Source: Closterium sp. Naga37s-1
Taxonomy: Eukaryota > Streptophyta > Zygnematophyceae > Desmidiales > Closteriaceae
Reading direction: 5' to 3'
Assembly: GCA_947471745.1 (NCBI GenBank)
Contig: CANJKZ010000955.1
Location: forward strand, 3,035,501 to 3,099,500
Length of the DNA stretch: 64,000 nucleotides
The notes beneath the pieces were generated by a model. That model had not been told where the DNA came from, made no database searches, and worked only from the letters and a program-made list of their open reading frames with translations. Shown one piece after another: positions 51,601 through 61,625 of this stretch (the stretch's first letter is position 1; every line of letters starts with the position of its first letter). The position numbers and the translations under genes were made by a program.

Positions 51601-52292
51601 GCTGGTGCTGGAGGTGCTGCTGGGGCTTCTGGAGGTGCTGCTGGTGCTGGTGCTACTGGAGGTGCTGCTGGTGCTGGAGGTGCTGCTGGAGCTTCGGGAG
51701 GTGCTGCTGGTGCTGGTGGTGCTGGAGGTGCTGCTGGTGCTGGAGGTGCTGCTGGGGCTTCTGGAGGTGCTGCTGGTGCTGGAGGTGCTGCTGGAGCTTC
51801 TGGAGGTGCTGCTGGTGCTGGTGGTGCTAGAGGTGCTGCTGGAGGTGCTGCTGCTGCTGGAGCTGCTGGAGGTGCTGGAGGTGCTGCTAGGACTGGAGAC
51901 CCTGAGGCTGAGGGTACCGGTCCTGTTTCTGCTGTTTCTGGAGGCGCTGCGCGGCCGCGGCCGTACTACGTTCCGCTCCTTCAGCAGGTTCTTAGCTCAC
52001 CGCCTTCTCCTGGTCCTCCTCCTTTCCTGAGTCCGCCGCCTGTCCGGTCCCAGTCACAGTTGCAGCCGGCCTCTCCTCTGCCCGGTCCTTACTCTGGACC
52101 GACTGGAGGCCTTACGGAGCGTCGTGAGCCTGAGTCTCGTCCTGTGTCACCTGCTTCTCGTGCTGCGTCGCCTGTCCATTCTGTTCGCGCTGGTCGTGTT
52201 TCGCGTCCGCGTCTACCTCCTGTCCCAGGCACTCACTCTATGACTATGCGTCCTTCTACTGCTCCACAGCGTGTCCCTCTGCCGTCTCCTCC
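48631..52292 (+). repeat. Tandem duplication unit 2 in copia C
   Basis: Direct copy of 44,969-48,630. The junction at 48,630/48,631 joins linker sequence to gag sequence with only about two bases of shared sequence. Confidence 0.95.
48722..51250 (+). CDS. Copia C gag-protease-integrase part (second copy)
   Basis: An open stretch of about 842 residues equivalent to the first-copy stretch at 45,060-47,588: gag tail, glycine-rich tract, zinc motif CAYVLRTGPHSGEVCGLPHT, protease near 49,840, pre-integrase zinc part and integrase core with LRLHSDRGGEF near 50,707. It is not preceded by its own LTR, leader or gag start, which shows that it arose by internal duplication and not by insertion of another element. 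Confidence 0.85.
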   Translation: MLTFALVTPATVLPFPLSSVPRTPPPMYITLYYLVTRLPDSLSSVRDHFLSLCPTKLTVNLLEERLTAAEKSILAVGASRGDRRTPFFEGCSLVPLLPSVASAAAVDLVGTEEVGAASALSGRRRNSKGKGSRGGGGGGRGGGGGGGGGGDGGGGGTGSGGFSGSSGGGGGSGGGGGGSGGGGGGSASGGGGGGGGGAGRGAAAQRGGAGGSQRPQQPHSSETPSVQQLREWYTGRGRSGGAGPCAYVLRTGPHSGEVCGLPHTTQRCFGRLTDAWRTQFPDSAELSRWHDLLLQNVPIFDLDFDAILAAMYALADITEGDCYLSVPPDPGTAAAALGASASAALGASASAAPGAGTSTLSGTAPTEALHTFTLDSGASRSFFRDSTTLTPLSRPVAVSLADPSGGPVLARSSTVLPCPAAPSGLLSGLHLPSFSTNLVSGADLQDAWVDQFTPGGQRVTHCTCSRTGRHLATFTRRPGSSLYTLTTAPPPVSASGQVAASSQVFAAASRSSPASAPCSCRPLSHETLLWHHRLGHPSLPRLRCMASRALVSGLPRSLPPLPPGPAPTCVPCVEGRQHAAPHSSSFPPTEAPLQTLHMDVWGPARVRGQGHERYFLLVIDDYSCYTTVFPLRSKSEVPEVLIDWIRGAHRQLSESFGSNLPVLRLHSDRGGEFSSDLQRAFCRSEGIRQTFTLPASPQQNRIAERRIGMVMDVARTSMIHAAAPHFLWPFAVQYAAHQINLQPRVSLPETTPTLRWTGKVGDASAFRVWGSRASCPPVPFPVSSLASLLTHPCGSSTTPPRVVFCPLRTSRLTSRCRTTVSFPTALPLPLPRRSSLPQELLR

Positions 52293-54063
52293 TGCGTCCT
52301 CTCTTCCTGCCAGTCCGGACCCGGAGTCTGACTCCCTTCGTGCTGCTAGTCCAGCTGTCATGCGCTTTCTGGCCACTGCTGTCACTGACCCTCTGTTTGA
52401 GTCCTCTGCTGCGTCTGCTCTTGTCACTGAGCTTGTTGACTTTGCTGCTGCCTGTCGCCTAGACTACGCTGCTAGTCTGGTTGCTGCGTCTGTGTCTGTC
52501 TGTCCTCCGTCCATCGGGGGTGAGTGTGCTCTTGGCACGGACGTTCTTGAGGACAGACAGGAGGACCTTGAGTGCTTTGCTGCTTCTGTACCTCATCTCG
52601 TGTCCATGCTGCTGGCCCCTGAGGGAGACCCGGATGCACTAGACATCCCGACCCCGCGCTCTTACGCAGAGGCGATAGAGGGTCCCTACTCCTCTCAGTG
52701 GCAGGCAGCCATGGACGCAGAGATGGCTTCCTGGAAGTCCACAGGCACCTACGTAGACGAGGTTCCCCCACCTGGGGCGAACATCGTCAGTGGCATGTGG
52801 ATCTTCAGGGTGAAGCGGCCGCCGGGTTCTCCGCCTGCCTTCAAGGCGCGTTACGTTGCACGAGGCTTCAGTCAGCGACAGGGAGTTGACTTCTTTCAGA
52901 CCTTCTCCCCTACCCCGAAGTTGACCACTCTTCGGGTACTGCTGCACGTTGCTGCTCAGCGTGACTACGAGCTCCACTCGCTTGACTTCAGCACAGCCTT
53001 CCTACAAGGCAGCCTGCACGAGGAGATGCGCCCCCCACCTGGCTTCACTGGGTCGTTTCCTGCTGGTACCCAGTGGAGCCTCCGGCGGCCAGTCTACGGT
53101 CTCCGCCAGGCGCCCCGTGAGTGGCACGACACGCTCAGGACGACTCTTGCTTCTCTTGGTTTTGCTCCTTCCACTGCTGACCCTTCTCTGTTTCTACGCA
53201 CTGACACTACTCTGTCGCCGTTCTACGTTCTCGTGTACGTAGACGACCTCGTCTTTGCTACTGCTGACACGGAGGCACTCGCCCACGTGAAGTCCGAGCT
53301 GCAGAAGAGACACACGTGCACAGACCTGGGTGAGCTGACAAGCTATCTTGGCTTGTGGATCACCCGGGACAGAGCACAGCGCACCATTACCTTGACTCAG
53401 TCACACATGGTGCAGCAGGTCCTTCAACGCTTCGGCTTCACGTACTCCTTGCCACAGTCCACTCCTCTGCCTACCGGTCACTCGCTCTCAGCTCCACCTT
53501 CGGACGAGTCCGTAGAGCCGAGTGGCCCGTATCCAGAGCTTGTGGGCTGCCTCATGTACCTGATGACTTGCACACGACCTGACCTCGCATACCCTCTCAA
53601 CCTTCTGGCTCGCTACGTGGCTCCTGGCAGGCACCGAAAGGTGCACTGGGATGCTGCGAAGAGGGTGTTGCGATACTTGTGCAGTACATCGGGCATGGGG
53701 CTCGTGCTTGGAGGACGGCCTCGAGTTGTTCTCACTAGTCACGCTGACGCCTCCTGGGTTGACGACTTGGCTACGCAGCGGTCGTCACAGGGCTACACCT
53801 TCAGTCTTGGCTCCGGTTCTGTCTCTTGGCGGTCTACCCGCTCTTCTTCTGTTCTCAGCTCCAGTTGTGAGGCTGAGATCTACGCTGGGGCCATGGCTGC
53901 ACAGAAGCTACGCTGGCTCACCTACCTGCTGACCGACTTGGGAGAGGCGCCTCGTTCTCCTCCAGTTCTGTACGTTGACAACAAGGCCATGCTGGCCTTG
54001 TGTCAGGAGCACAGATTGGAGCACAGAACGAAGCACATTGCTTTGCGCTACTTCCTTGCTTGA
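51097..54063 (+). CDS. Copia C linker, reverse transcriptase and RNase H part
   Basis: About 988 residues open. First a linker with GGAAGAGGAAGASGG repeats (to about residue 270), then a proline-rich stretch and LVDFAAACRLDYAASLVA. Reverse transcriptase: MWIFRVKRPPGSPPAFKARY, SLDFSTAFLQGSLHEE and YVDDLVFATA near residue 713. RNase H: HADASWVDD, SSSCEAEIYAGAMAAQ, YVDNKAMLALCQEH and EHRTKHIALRYFLA. Close to copia A in sequence. This is the replication-enzyme end of the polyprotein of a broken element. Confidence 0.92.
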   Translation: MWQFYHPTSRRVLSSQDVTFDESVSYYRLFPYRTASPPPPPLFLAPGTPPVDPLPPQGPAPSGVSQVDPAEPVEVAVDSGAESWGAGPAGAGTGGAETGGAESGGAESGRAEPGGAEPERAASGGALGVPPRREPLSPQRLREWYSRLCRGTAGASGGAAGARAAGGAAGAGGAAGASGGAAGAGATGGAAGAGGAAGASGGAAGAGGAGGAAGAGGAAGASGGAAGAGGAAGASGGAAGAGGARGAAGGAAAAGAAGGAGGAARTGDPEAEGTGPVSAVSGGAARPRPYYVPLLQQVLSSPPSPGPPPFLSPPPVRSQSQLQPASPLPGPYSGPTGGLTERREPESRPVSPASRAASPVHSVRAGRVSRPRLPPVPGTHSMTMRPSTAPQRVPLPSPPASSLPASPDPESDSLRAASPAVMRFLATAVTDPLFESSAASALVTELVDFAAACRLDYAASLVAASVSVCPPSIGGECALGTDVLEDRQEDLECFAASVPHLVSMLLAPEGDPDALDIPTPRSYAEAIEGPYSSQWQAAMDAEMASWKSTGTYVDEVPPPGANIVSGMWIFRVKRPPGSPPAFKARYVARGFSQRQGVDFFQTFSPTPKLTTLRVLLHVAAQRDYELHSLDFSTAFLQGSLHEEMRPPPGFTGSFPAGTQWSLRRPVYGLRQAPREWHDTLRTTLASLGFAPSTADPSLFLRTDTTLSPFYVLVYVDDLVFATADTEALAHVKSELQKRHTCTDLGELTSYLGLWITRDRAQRTITLTQSHMVQQVLQRFGFTYSLPQSTPLPTGHSLSAPPSDESVEPSGPYPELVGCLMYLMTCTRPDLAYPLNLLARYVAPGRHRKVHWDAAKRVLRYLCSTSGMGLVLGGRPRVVLTSHADASWVDDLATQRSSQGYTFSLGSGSVSWRSTRSSSVLSSSCEAEIYAGAMAAQKLRWLTYLLTDLGEAPRSPPVLYVDNKAMLALCQEHRLEHRTKHIALRYFLA

Positions 54064-54448
54064 GAGTTGCAGCAGCGTGGCCAGCTTCGTCTTGCGTACG
54101 TGGCCTCTCAGGCCAACACTGCTGATGTTTTCACCAAGGCACTTCAGCCTTGTGATCATCAGCGTTTCTGCACTGTGTTAGGCCTTGTACCTACTGTGCC
54201 TCACTTGCTTTCTGCCTGACTCTGCCTGTACTGTACTCTTTATACATATACCTGCATGCTTACTCTTGCTAGGTTTTGTTCTGTTTATTGTTTGTTTTAT
54301 TTTATATGACTCTGCATATGAACTGGCCTTGTGGCCATTTGCTTGTGCTCAGACTGCGTGGTGACTTTGTGATCCACCCTGAGCTTGCTTTGTCTTTCTT
54401 GACTGGTCTTGTGACCCCTTGTTCTCCCCCACTTTGCCTATGGGGGTG
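54064..54448 (+). other. End of RNase H, 3' untranslated region and polypurine hairpin of copia C
   Basis: The last residues of RNase H are followed by a stretch shared with copias A, J and D, ending in CCCCCA-loop-TGGGGG, whose G-rich arm is the polypurine tract next to the LTR. Confidence 0.75.
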
Positions 54449-54575
54449 TGTCAAACTTATATCTGCTATAGTCTGTTTAGGCTGTAGTGGGGTAGTTCTT
54501 AGAGGGTACAACACTTTTGTGTTTCCTACTTGTACCCATCTCATTTCTAGCTCATTCATTCCTATTATTCTCACA
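54449..54575 (+). repeat. 3' LTR of copia C
   Basis: TGTCAAACTT to TTCTCACA, 127 bp; two differences from the 5' LTR. Confidence 0.95.
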
Positions 54576-54580
54576 GTGGG

Positions 54581-55440
54581 AGACCCTATGCTGAATCCGC
54601 ACCTTTACCCTTCTCACCCCCCCCCCCCCCAGCCCACCTTTACGGCTCGCCAACTCGCCTTTCCCCCCGGCCCACCAATACGATTCCCCCCTCCCCATAG
54701 CCCACCATTACGATTCACCCCTCCCCATAGCCCACTACTTCGATTCGCCCCTCCCCATAACCCACGGTTATGACGCCCCCACACCCAGCCCATTTTTACC
54801 TCAATCCACCTTCTTCTCTCGCCCCTTCCTTCTTCTCCCCCCCCACCCGACTCGCACCTCCCCCCAATCCACCTACTCCTTGCGCCCCTTCCCCAGCCCA
54901 CTTGGTTCTCACGCATGTCCCTCCCAACTACAACATTAACCATGTTACATTCATGTTTTGCACTTCAGTTTAATAAAAATACCTTAAAGAGAATAATCAG
55001 CGTTAATTTGTGTACCGACGCTGAATTTTCAGCGCTTCTTTTCTAGGAACCGCTGATCATCAACGTATTTTTCTGTACCAACGCTGATGGATCAGCCTGG
55101 TCCAAAATGAATCTAGGGCTCTGGTATAAACACTTTAGTAGTATCGTAATTTTATAATGTATGCATGTTACTGTCGCAGGTGTCCGTTCGCGTAAGTTAC
55201 ATATAGTAGTGTGAATTGTGTCGAGACCGTTCGCATGACACAGCAGCATACCGCTTCATGGAGTCGACTCGATACTCAGCCCGCTCAGTGAACAAGTACA
55301 TTACTGGATAGGTACTTTGCTAGACAATAAATATCTTGTACTTTTCTTTTATTATCAATTGTTGTTCTCATGTTCAGCCAGCATACGAATTCAAGTCTTT
55401 CGCTGCATTATATTATAAGGACTCAAATCTAAAAGTTTCT
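54581..55440. other. Spacer with 30-bp C-rich repeats, possibly LTR of copia N
   Basis: At about 54,630-54,780 there are four degenerate units of about 30 bp (CCCCATAGCCCACCATTACG). GCTGAT-rich sequence near 55,000-55,100 resembles that left of copia C. AATAAATATCTTGTACTTTT (55,327-55,346) looks like an LTR polyadenylation region. No genes recognised. Confidence 0.45.
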
Positions 55441-55572
55441 AAAGTTTTTTTTCAGCCCAACAGTCTTGTTGCTTTGCTTGACTGGTCTTGTGACCTGTTT
55501 CAATGGCTAGACTAGTTGATTCACATTGAGTTGTTGTTTTCCTTGCACATGTGAGCCCCTCACCTAGCCTAT
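55441..55572 (+). other. 3' untranslated remnant of copia E (left of D)
   Basis: TTGACTGGTCTTGTGACCT matches the 3' untranslated region of copias A, C, D and J. It runs to CCTAT, where copia D is inserted, and resumes at 61,621 with the polypurine tract and LTR. Confidence 0.7.
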
Positions 55573-55697
55573 TGTCAAATGATACATTGCATTGTAGGTT
55601 GTAGTAGGGTACTCCTTAGAGAGTTCAACCCTTTAGGTTTCATACTTGCACTTCTCATGCTGCCTAATCTCATCATTCTTGCCCCTAAATTCTAACA
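55573..55697 (+). repeat. 5' LTR of copia D
   Basis: TGTCAAATGA to ATTCTAACA, 125 bp, followed at once by TGGTATTCAGAAC, an eroded initiator-Met primer site. Confidence 0.92.
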
Positions 55698-55764
55698 TGG
55701 TATTCAGAACAAGTCCCTCCGTAGGACCGCTCCGTTAGGGCCCACCGTTAGTTTCACACTGCCA

Positions 55765-56120
55765 TATGCGCCGTGCCCGGTCGTACCTGCCCTGCTCCCC
55801 TCACGCCCTGCAGCCCGCGCGCTGCCCTGCCTGCGCGGCCCTGCAGCCCGCGCGCTCTGCCTGCGCGCCGCCCTGCAGCCCGCGCGCCGCCCTGCCCTGC
55901 AGCCCGCGCGCCACTCCGCAGCATGTGCACCCTGCAGCCCGCGCGCTCTTTTCATGCGCTGCCCTGCAGCCCGCCCGCCGCCCTGCCCTGCAGCCCGCGC
56001 GCTGCCCTGCCCTTCAGCCCGCGCAGCCCTGCAGCTCATGCGCCCTGCAGCCCGTGCGCCCTGCAGCCTGTGCGCCCAGCAGCCCGTGTGCCCTGCAGCT
56101 TAGGGCGCGGCCGTTTTCTG
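55765..56120. repeat. Leader tandem array of copia D, CCTGCAGCCCGCGCGC-type
   Basis: Irregular 15-25-bp repeats of CCCTGCAGCCCGCGCG between the primer site and gag. A looser CCCCTAGAGTGCGCCCCT-type segment follows to about 56,330. Confidence 0.88.
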
Positions 56121-56379
56121 CCCTAAGTGCGCCCCTAGTACTGCTCGTATTCTGCCCGTGGCGAGCCCCTAGAGTGCGCCCCTCGTGCTGCTCGTTTTCT
56201 GCCTGAAGTGCGCCTCCTAGTGCTACCCGTTTTTTGCCCATGGCGCGCCTCTACTGCTGCCCGTTTTTCTACCTGTGGCGCGTCCCTAGAGTGCGCCCCT
56301 CCAGTAGCCTGTCGAGCGCCCTTAGCACGCCTTAGTCCTACTGACGCCACCAAACCTACTACTACTGCCACTGCCTTCC

Positions 56380-57060
56380 ATGGCCACTTTCACTGTTCTA
56401 GCGGTTGACACCGACGGGCGCCCTTTCATGTTCGAGTTCTGGCTCGCTGGCCTGCACCGGTATCTCCGGCGTTTCCTTAGAGATGGTGTCTCCCTGCTCG
56501 AGCACACGTCGGGAACCCTTCAGGCCCCACGACTCCCGCTGAGCCTGCTGCTGACGCTAGCGAGACCGTGCGGCGGCGGTACCGGTCGGACCGCATTGCC
56601 TATACACAGTGGACGGAGCGCGACGCTGTCGCAAAGCTTGCTGTTCGCGCTCACCTGCCGGTCGACTAGAGGACCCACTTTTGTCAAGTGACGTCGGCCC
56701 ACACTTTCTACGACGCTGTGGCTAGGCACTACTCCTCACTCTCTCCTGACACCCGGCCACTGCGGCAGAGCTGTCCGTTGTTAGGGGAGGTACATCAGCT
56801 GGTCGAAGCGGCGAGTGTAGGTACCTTTACGTCTACTCTTGCTGGTGGTGCAGCTGGTGACCACGGAGGTTCTGGGGGTGGACAGCAGTGCCAGCAACGT
56901 CCGCCGGAGACCCTCTCGTCGCAGCAGCTTCGTGAGTGGGTTGTCTGGTAGCCCCGGTGGCGCAGCTTGAGGTACTAGTGCTGGGGGTGTAGAGGCACCT
57001 GGTGGTGTAGAGGCTGTTAGTCTAGGTGCTTGTGACTCAGATAGCACAGGTGCAGAGCCT
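56380..57060 (+). pseudogene. Copia D gag remnant
   Basis: Starts MATFTVLAVDTDGRPFMFEF and continues LRDGVSLLEHTSG, corresponding to the gag start of A and C. Much of the gag core is eroded. Confidence 0.75.
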
Positions 57061-58350
57061 GAGGAGGCCTTGCACACTTTCCTACTCGACTCAGGCGCGT
57101 CTCGCTGCTTCTTCCGCGACAGCACCACATTCACACCGCTCAAAGCCCTTGTCCCTGTCACTCTAGCCGACTCCTCTGGTGGCCCAGTTGTTGCACGTAG
57201 CTCCACTGTTCTCCCATGTCCGGCAGCCCCCTCCGGTTCTCTCACAGTTCTCCACCTCCCCTCGTTCGCTAGGAACTTGGTGGCTACAGCTGTCCTACAG
57301 GACCAGTTGGTCACTGTTACCCAGCCTGGGGGAGAGCTCGTGGCGATCTGTAAGGACTCGCGCACTGGCGAGCACCTCGCCACATTCACTTGGAGGCCCG
57401 GGTCTGGTCTGCATTCACTGACCACTGAGTCTGCACAGGTGGTTGAGTCAGGTCAGGTAGCTGCGTCGGTTAAGGTAGCTGCGTCTTGTTCGTGTCGTCT
57501 CCTCACACACCAGACTCTCCTCTGGCGCCACCGTCTTGGCCACCCATCCTTGCCACACCTTCGTGGCATGCACTCCCGTCCCCTTATGTCTGGCCTCCCC
57601 AGGTCCCTGCCCCCGCTCCCAAGGTCGCTTGCACCGCCGTGCCTTCCCTCCGTCGAGGGGCAGCAGCGCACCGCTCCTCACTTCTCGTTTCCTCCTACCA
57701 GTGCCTCTCTGCAGACCCTCCACGTGGACGTGTGGACAGGGTGGAGAGCGCTACTTTCTGCTCGTTGTGGATGACTACACGCGCTACACCACGGTCTTCC
57801 CCTTGCAGAGCAAGACGGATGTCCACAGTGTCCTGATTCGCTGGATCCGCGATGTCCGTCTCCAGGTTTGCACTCGGTTCCGGCAGGACCTCCCATTCCT
57901 GCGGCTACACTCTGACCGAGGTGGTGAGTTTTCCTCCCGCCTCCTCGAGGACTTCTGTGGTGTTGAGGGCATCACCCAGTCGTTCACGGTTCCAGCCTCT
58001 CCACAGCAGAATAGGATTGCAGAGCACCGCATTGGCTTGGTCATGGAGGTTGCTCGCACCTCCATGATCAGTGCAATACACCGCACAACAGCTCAACCTC
58101 TGGCCCTGTGTCTCCCACCTCAAGACCTCCCCTACTCTGCGGTGGACGGGAGAGGTTGGTGATGTGTCGGCGTTTCAGGTATGGGGTTCCCTCTCTCTTG
58201 TTTGCGATTTGCCCGCGGGCAAGCTCTCTCCGCGCACTCTTCGATGCGTGTTCCTTGGCTTTCCCACCGACGCACCGCCCTGGCAGTTTACCACCAGGGC
58301 TCTCATCGTGTGCTGTCCTCCTACGACGTCACTTTTGACGAGTGAGTCTG
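57061..58350 (+). pseudogene. Copia D protease and integrase region
   Basis: Protease FLLDSGASRCFFRDSTTF near 57,085. Pre-integrase LLWRHRLGHPSLPHLRGMHS. Integrase HVDVW near 57,722, LRLHSDRGGEFSS near 57,905 and AEHRIGLVMEVARTSMI near 58,020. Motif order is as in copia C. Eroded fossil. Confidence 0.85.
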
Positions 58351-59960
58351 CTTCTATCGTCTTCACCCCCACCGCAGTTCCCCAGTACCCCTCATGCCTC
58401 TCTCCCTGGTTCTTGACCCCACCCCGGTAGCCCCCCTCCCTCCTCAGGGTCCTGCTCCCTCGGGTGTGTCCCAGGTTGACCTACCCCCCTCGGTTGCGCC
58501 GTTGGAGGTTTCCTCCGACACCTCTGGCCCAGCTGAGGGGGGTGACCCAACTGCTGACGACACGGCGGCCACTCGCCGCTCACCATGCTTGGAGACCCCT
58601 CCTAGGTTTCTGCCTCGACCGTCTTCACCGCCTTTGCAGCCAAACGTTGTGGACCCTGGTGCTGCATGAGGTGGCGACACTGGGGGTGCTGACTCTGGGG
58701 GTGCTCGTTCTGGGGGTGCTGAGAGTCCTACTGGTGGTCGGGTTGTGGGTACTCTTGCTGGAGCCTCTAGGAGTGGACGTCAGCGGCAGCCAAGTCGACA
58801 GGAGAATCTCTCGCCGCAGCAGCTTCGTGCGTGGGCTGTCCGGTGGGGCAGCCCTGGTGGCGGAGCTGGAAGTGCTAGAGCTAGAGGTACTGCTAGAGGT
58901 ACTGGAGTAGGAGGTGCTGGAGACACTGGTACTGGAGGTCCTGACACTGAAGGTACTACTAGAGGTACTGGAGTTGGAGGTGCTGGAGGTACTGGAGTTG
59001 GAGGTACTGGAGGTGCTGTCACTGGAGGTGACACTGGAGGTACTGGAGTTGGTGGTGCTAGTAGGTAGGAGTCTCTCTCGCCGCAGCAGCTTCGCGAGTG
59101 AGCTGTCCGGTGGGGCAGCCCCGGTGGTGGAGCTGGAGGTGCTGGTACTGGGGGTGCTATTACTACTGGAGCTGGAGGTGCTTGTGCTGGAGGTTCTTGT
59201 CCTAGAGCTGGAGGTTCTGGGGGTGCGACTACTCAGCAGCAGCCGTCTGCTCTCCGTCACCTTCTCAGTCTCCCGCCTGCTGTTACTACGTTCCCTGTTG
59301 CTGGCACTACTTCCCCGTTACTGTTCCCACTGCCTGACCAGTCTCAGCCACTGTTATTGCCTCACTCCCCACTGCCTGCACCTGCTCCTTACACTGCGAT
59401 GACAGAGTCCCTCACTGGGAGTAGAGAGCCTGCGTCGCGTCCTGTCACGCCTCTCCGTACTCGTCGTGCTGCCCGTCCTCGTCCTCCATCTGTCCCAGGC
59501 ACGCACATCATGGCACTTCGTCCTTCCTCTGTCCCACATCGTGTTGTCCTGCCGTCGCCTCGTGCGTCTTCTCTTCCTCACGTTCCTGACCCTGAGTCTG
59601 ACCTTGTTTGTGATGTGAGTCCAACTGTCACTTGTCTTCTTGCCACGGCTGTGATTGACCCTGCTTTTTCGTCTCCTGCTGCGTCTGCCTTAGTCGCTGA
59701 GCTTGTTGACTTCGCTGCTCTGTGCCGCCTTGACTATGCTGCGAGTCTTGTTTTTTACTCTGCCCATCCTCCGTCCGTCAGGGGTGAGCTTGCCCTTAGC
59801 TGTGACGTTCTTGAGGACAGGAAGTTTGATCTGGAGTGCCTAGCGGTTGCTGCACCTCATCTCGGGTCCACGCTACTGAGGGAGACGCGAATGCACTGGA
59901 CATACCAACCCCGCGCTCTTACGCAGACGCAATCACGGGTCCGTAATCCTCTCGGTAGAA
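58351..59960 (+). pseudogene. Copia D linker region
   Basis: PQGPAPSGVSQVDLPPS, then simple glycine/threonine-rich repeats (GGTGVGGAGDTGTGG, 58,850-59,170), then VPGTHIMALRPSSVPHRVVL, ALVAELVDFAALCRLDYAAS and LALSCDVLEDRKFDLECLAV. Same order as in A, C and H, with its own repeat composition. Confidence 0.78.
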
Positions 59961-59967
59961 GATAGCC

Positions 59968-61255
59968 ATGGACACAGAGATGGCTTCATGGAAGTCCACA
60001 CGCACCTACGTCGACGCAATTCCCCCACCTGGGGCAAACATAGTCGATGGCATGTGGATTTTCAGGGTGAAGCGGCCACCGGGTTCTCCGCCTGCCTTCA
60101 AGGCGTGTTTCGTTGCACCAGGCTTCAGTCAGCGTGAGGGGGTCGACTTCTTCCAGACATTCTCCCCCACCCCGAAGATGACCACTCTTCGGGTGTTACT
60201 GCACGTTGCAGCACAGCGTGACTACGAGCTGCACACCCTCAACTTTTCGACAGCTTTCTTGCAGGGCCTTCACGAGGCGACCTGGCTGCGCCGCCCTCGT
60301 GGCTTCACTGGGTCGTTTCCTGAGGTAACCAGTGGAGCCTCCGGCAGCCAGTCCACGGTCTGCGTCCGGCGCCCCTTGAGTGGCATGACACACGAAAGAC
60401 TACACTTGCGGCTCTTGGTTTCGCTCCCTCGACTGCTGACCCTTCGCTGTTTTTGCGCACAGATACTTCTCTGCCGCCGTTCTACGTCCTCGTGTATGTC
60501 GACGACTTCCAGTTCTCTTCGCCACAGCTCCACCTTTGGACGAGTCCGTAGAGCCGAATGGTCCGTATCTAGAGCTTGTGGGTTGCCTCATGTATTTGAT
60601 GATGTACACACGACCTGGCCTCGCGTACCCTCTCACCCTCCTTGCTCGCTACGTTGCGCCCAGTAGACACTGGAAGTAGCACTGGACAGCTGCACAGAGG
60701 GTACTGCTACTTGTGCAGTACATTAGGCATGGGGCTTGTGCTTGGGGGAAGGGGTCCAATTGTTCTCACCGGTCACTTAGACACTTCTTGGGCTGACGAC
60801 CAGACGACTCACTGGTCGACACAAAGTTACAGTTTTCAGCCTTGGCACTGGTTCCGTCTCGTGGAGGTCCACTTGCTCGTCTTCTGTACTTAGTTCCAGC
60901 TGTGAGGCGGAGATCTACACTGGGGCTATGGCTGCACAGGAGCTCCGCTGGCTGACCTACGTGCTGACCGACTTGGGTGAGCAGCCTCGTTCTCCTCCAT
61001 TTTTGTACATCGACAACAAGGCCATGATTGCCTTGTGTCAGGACCAGAGACTGGAGCACAGAATGAAGCCCATTTCTTTTCGTTACTTCCTCGCACGAGA
61101 GTTGCAGTAGCGTGGTCAGCTTCGCCTTTCGTACGTGGCCTCCCAGGCCAACACTGCTGATGTCTTCACCAAGGCCCCTGAGTCTGGTGATCATCAGCGT
61201 TTCGGCACTGCTCTTGGGCTTGTGCCCACTTTGCCTCACCTGCTTGTCTCTTGAT
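59968..61255 (+). pseudogene. Copia D reverse transcriptase and RNase H region
   Basis: MDTEMASWKSTRTYVDAIPP and MWIFRVKRPPGSPPAFKACF open the reverse transcriptase; FSTAFLQGLHEATWLRRPRG follows. RNase H shows CEAEIYTGAMAAQELRWLTY and YIDNKAMIALCQDQRLEHRM. Part of a relic with many breaks. Confidence 0.85.
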
Positions 61256-61495
61256 CTTGCCTTGCACTTGTTTTACTCTGATATATATGGTTATACCTGC
61301 ATGTTTGCACTTGCTAGGTTGTGATCAGTGTACTGCAATTGCTACTATAAACTCTGCATGTGAATTGGCCTTGTGGCCGCTTACTTGTGCTCAGAATGTG
61401 TAGTGATCTTGAGATCCACCCTAAGCTTTGCTTTGTTTGCTTCACTTGATTGGTCTTGTGACCTCTTGTTGTTCCCCACTTTGCCTATGGCGGTG
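61256..61495 (+). other. 3' untranslated region and polypurine hairpin of copia D
   Basis: Shares GAATTGGCCTTGTGGCCGCT-like and ATTGGTCTTGTGACCTCTTG blocks with copias A and C. It ends in a slightly eroded CCCCA/TGGCGG hairpin before the LTR. Confidence 0.7.
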
Positions 61496-61620
61496 TGTTA
61501 AATGATACATTACATTGTAGGTTGTAGTAGGGCACTCTTTAGAGAGTACAACCCTTTAGGTTTCATACTTGTACTTCTCATGCTGTCTAATCTCTTCATT
61601 CTTGCCCCTTGATTTTAACA
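61496..61620 (+). repeat. 3' LTR of copia D
   Basis: TGTTAAATGA to GATTTTAACA, 125 bp, followed by the second CCTAT duplication. Confidence 0.92.
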
Positions 61621-61625
61621 CCTAT

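Larger units (their letters stand above)
43313..54575 (+). mobile_element. Copia C, full-length with internal tandem duplication, TSD GTGGG
   Basis: 11,263 bp bounded by 127-bp LTRs that differ at two positions, with perfect GTGGG duplications (43,308-43,312 and 54,576-54,580). Order: primer-site variant, GC-rich leader array, gag, protease, integrase, linker, then a second copy of most of gag to linker, then linker, reverse transcriptase, RNase H, 3' untranslated stretch and polypurine hairpin. The extra length comes from a 3,662-bp direct tandem duplication. It belongs to the A/D/H lineage. The element is broken at a few points besides the duplication. Confidence 0.95.
55573..61620 (+). mobile_element. 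Copia D, full-length relic, TSD CCTAT
   Basis: 6,048 bp with 125-bp LTRs differing at about 11 positions (about 9 per cent) and perfect CCTAT duplications (55,568-55,572 and 61,621-61,625). Order: primer-site variant, GC-rich leader array, gag, protease, integrase, linker, reverse transcriptase, RNase H, 3' untranslated stretch and polypurine tract. It is of the A/C/H lineage, clearly older than C by LTR divergence, and broken in many places. Confidence 0.95.

Noticed and set aside
48631-52292. A second independent copia insertion in this interval
   Set aside because: There is no LTR, leader, gag start or target duplication of its own; the boundaries match a direct internal duplication of copia C.
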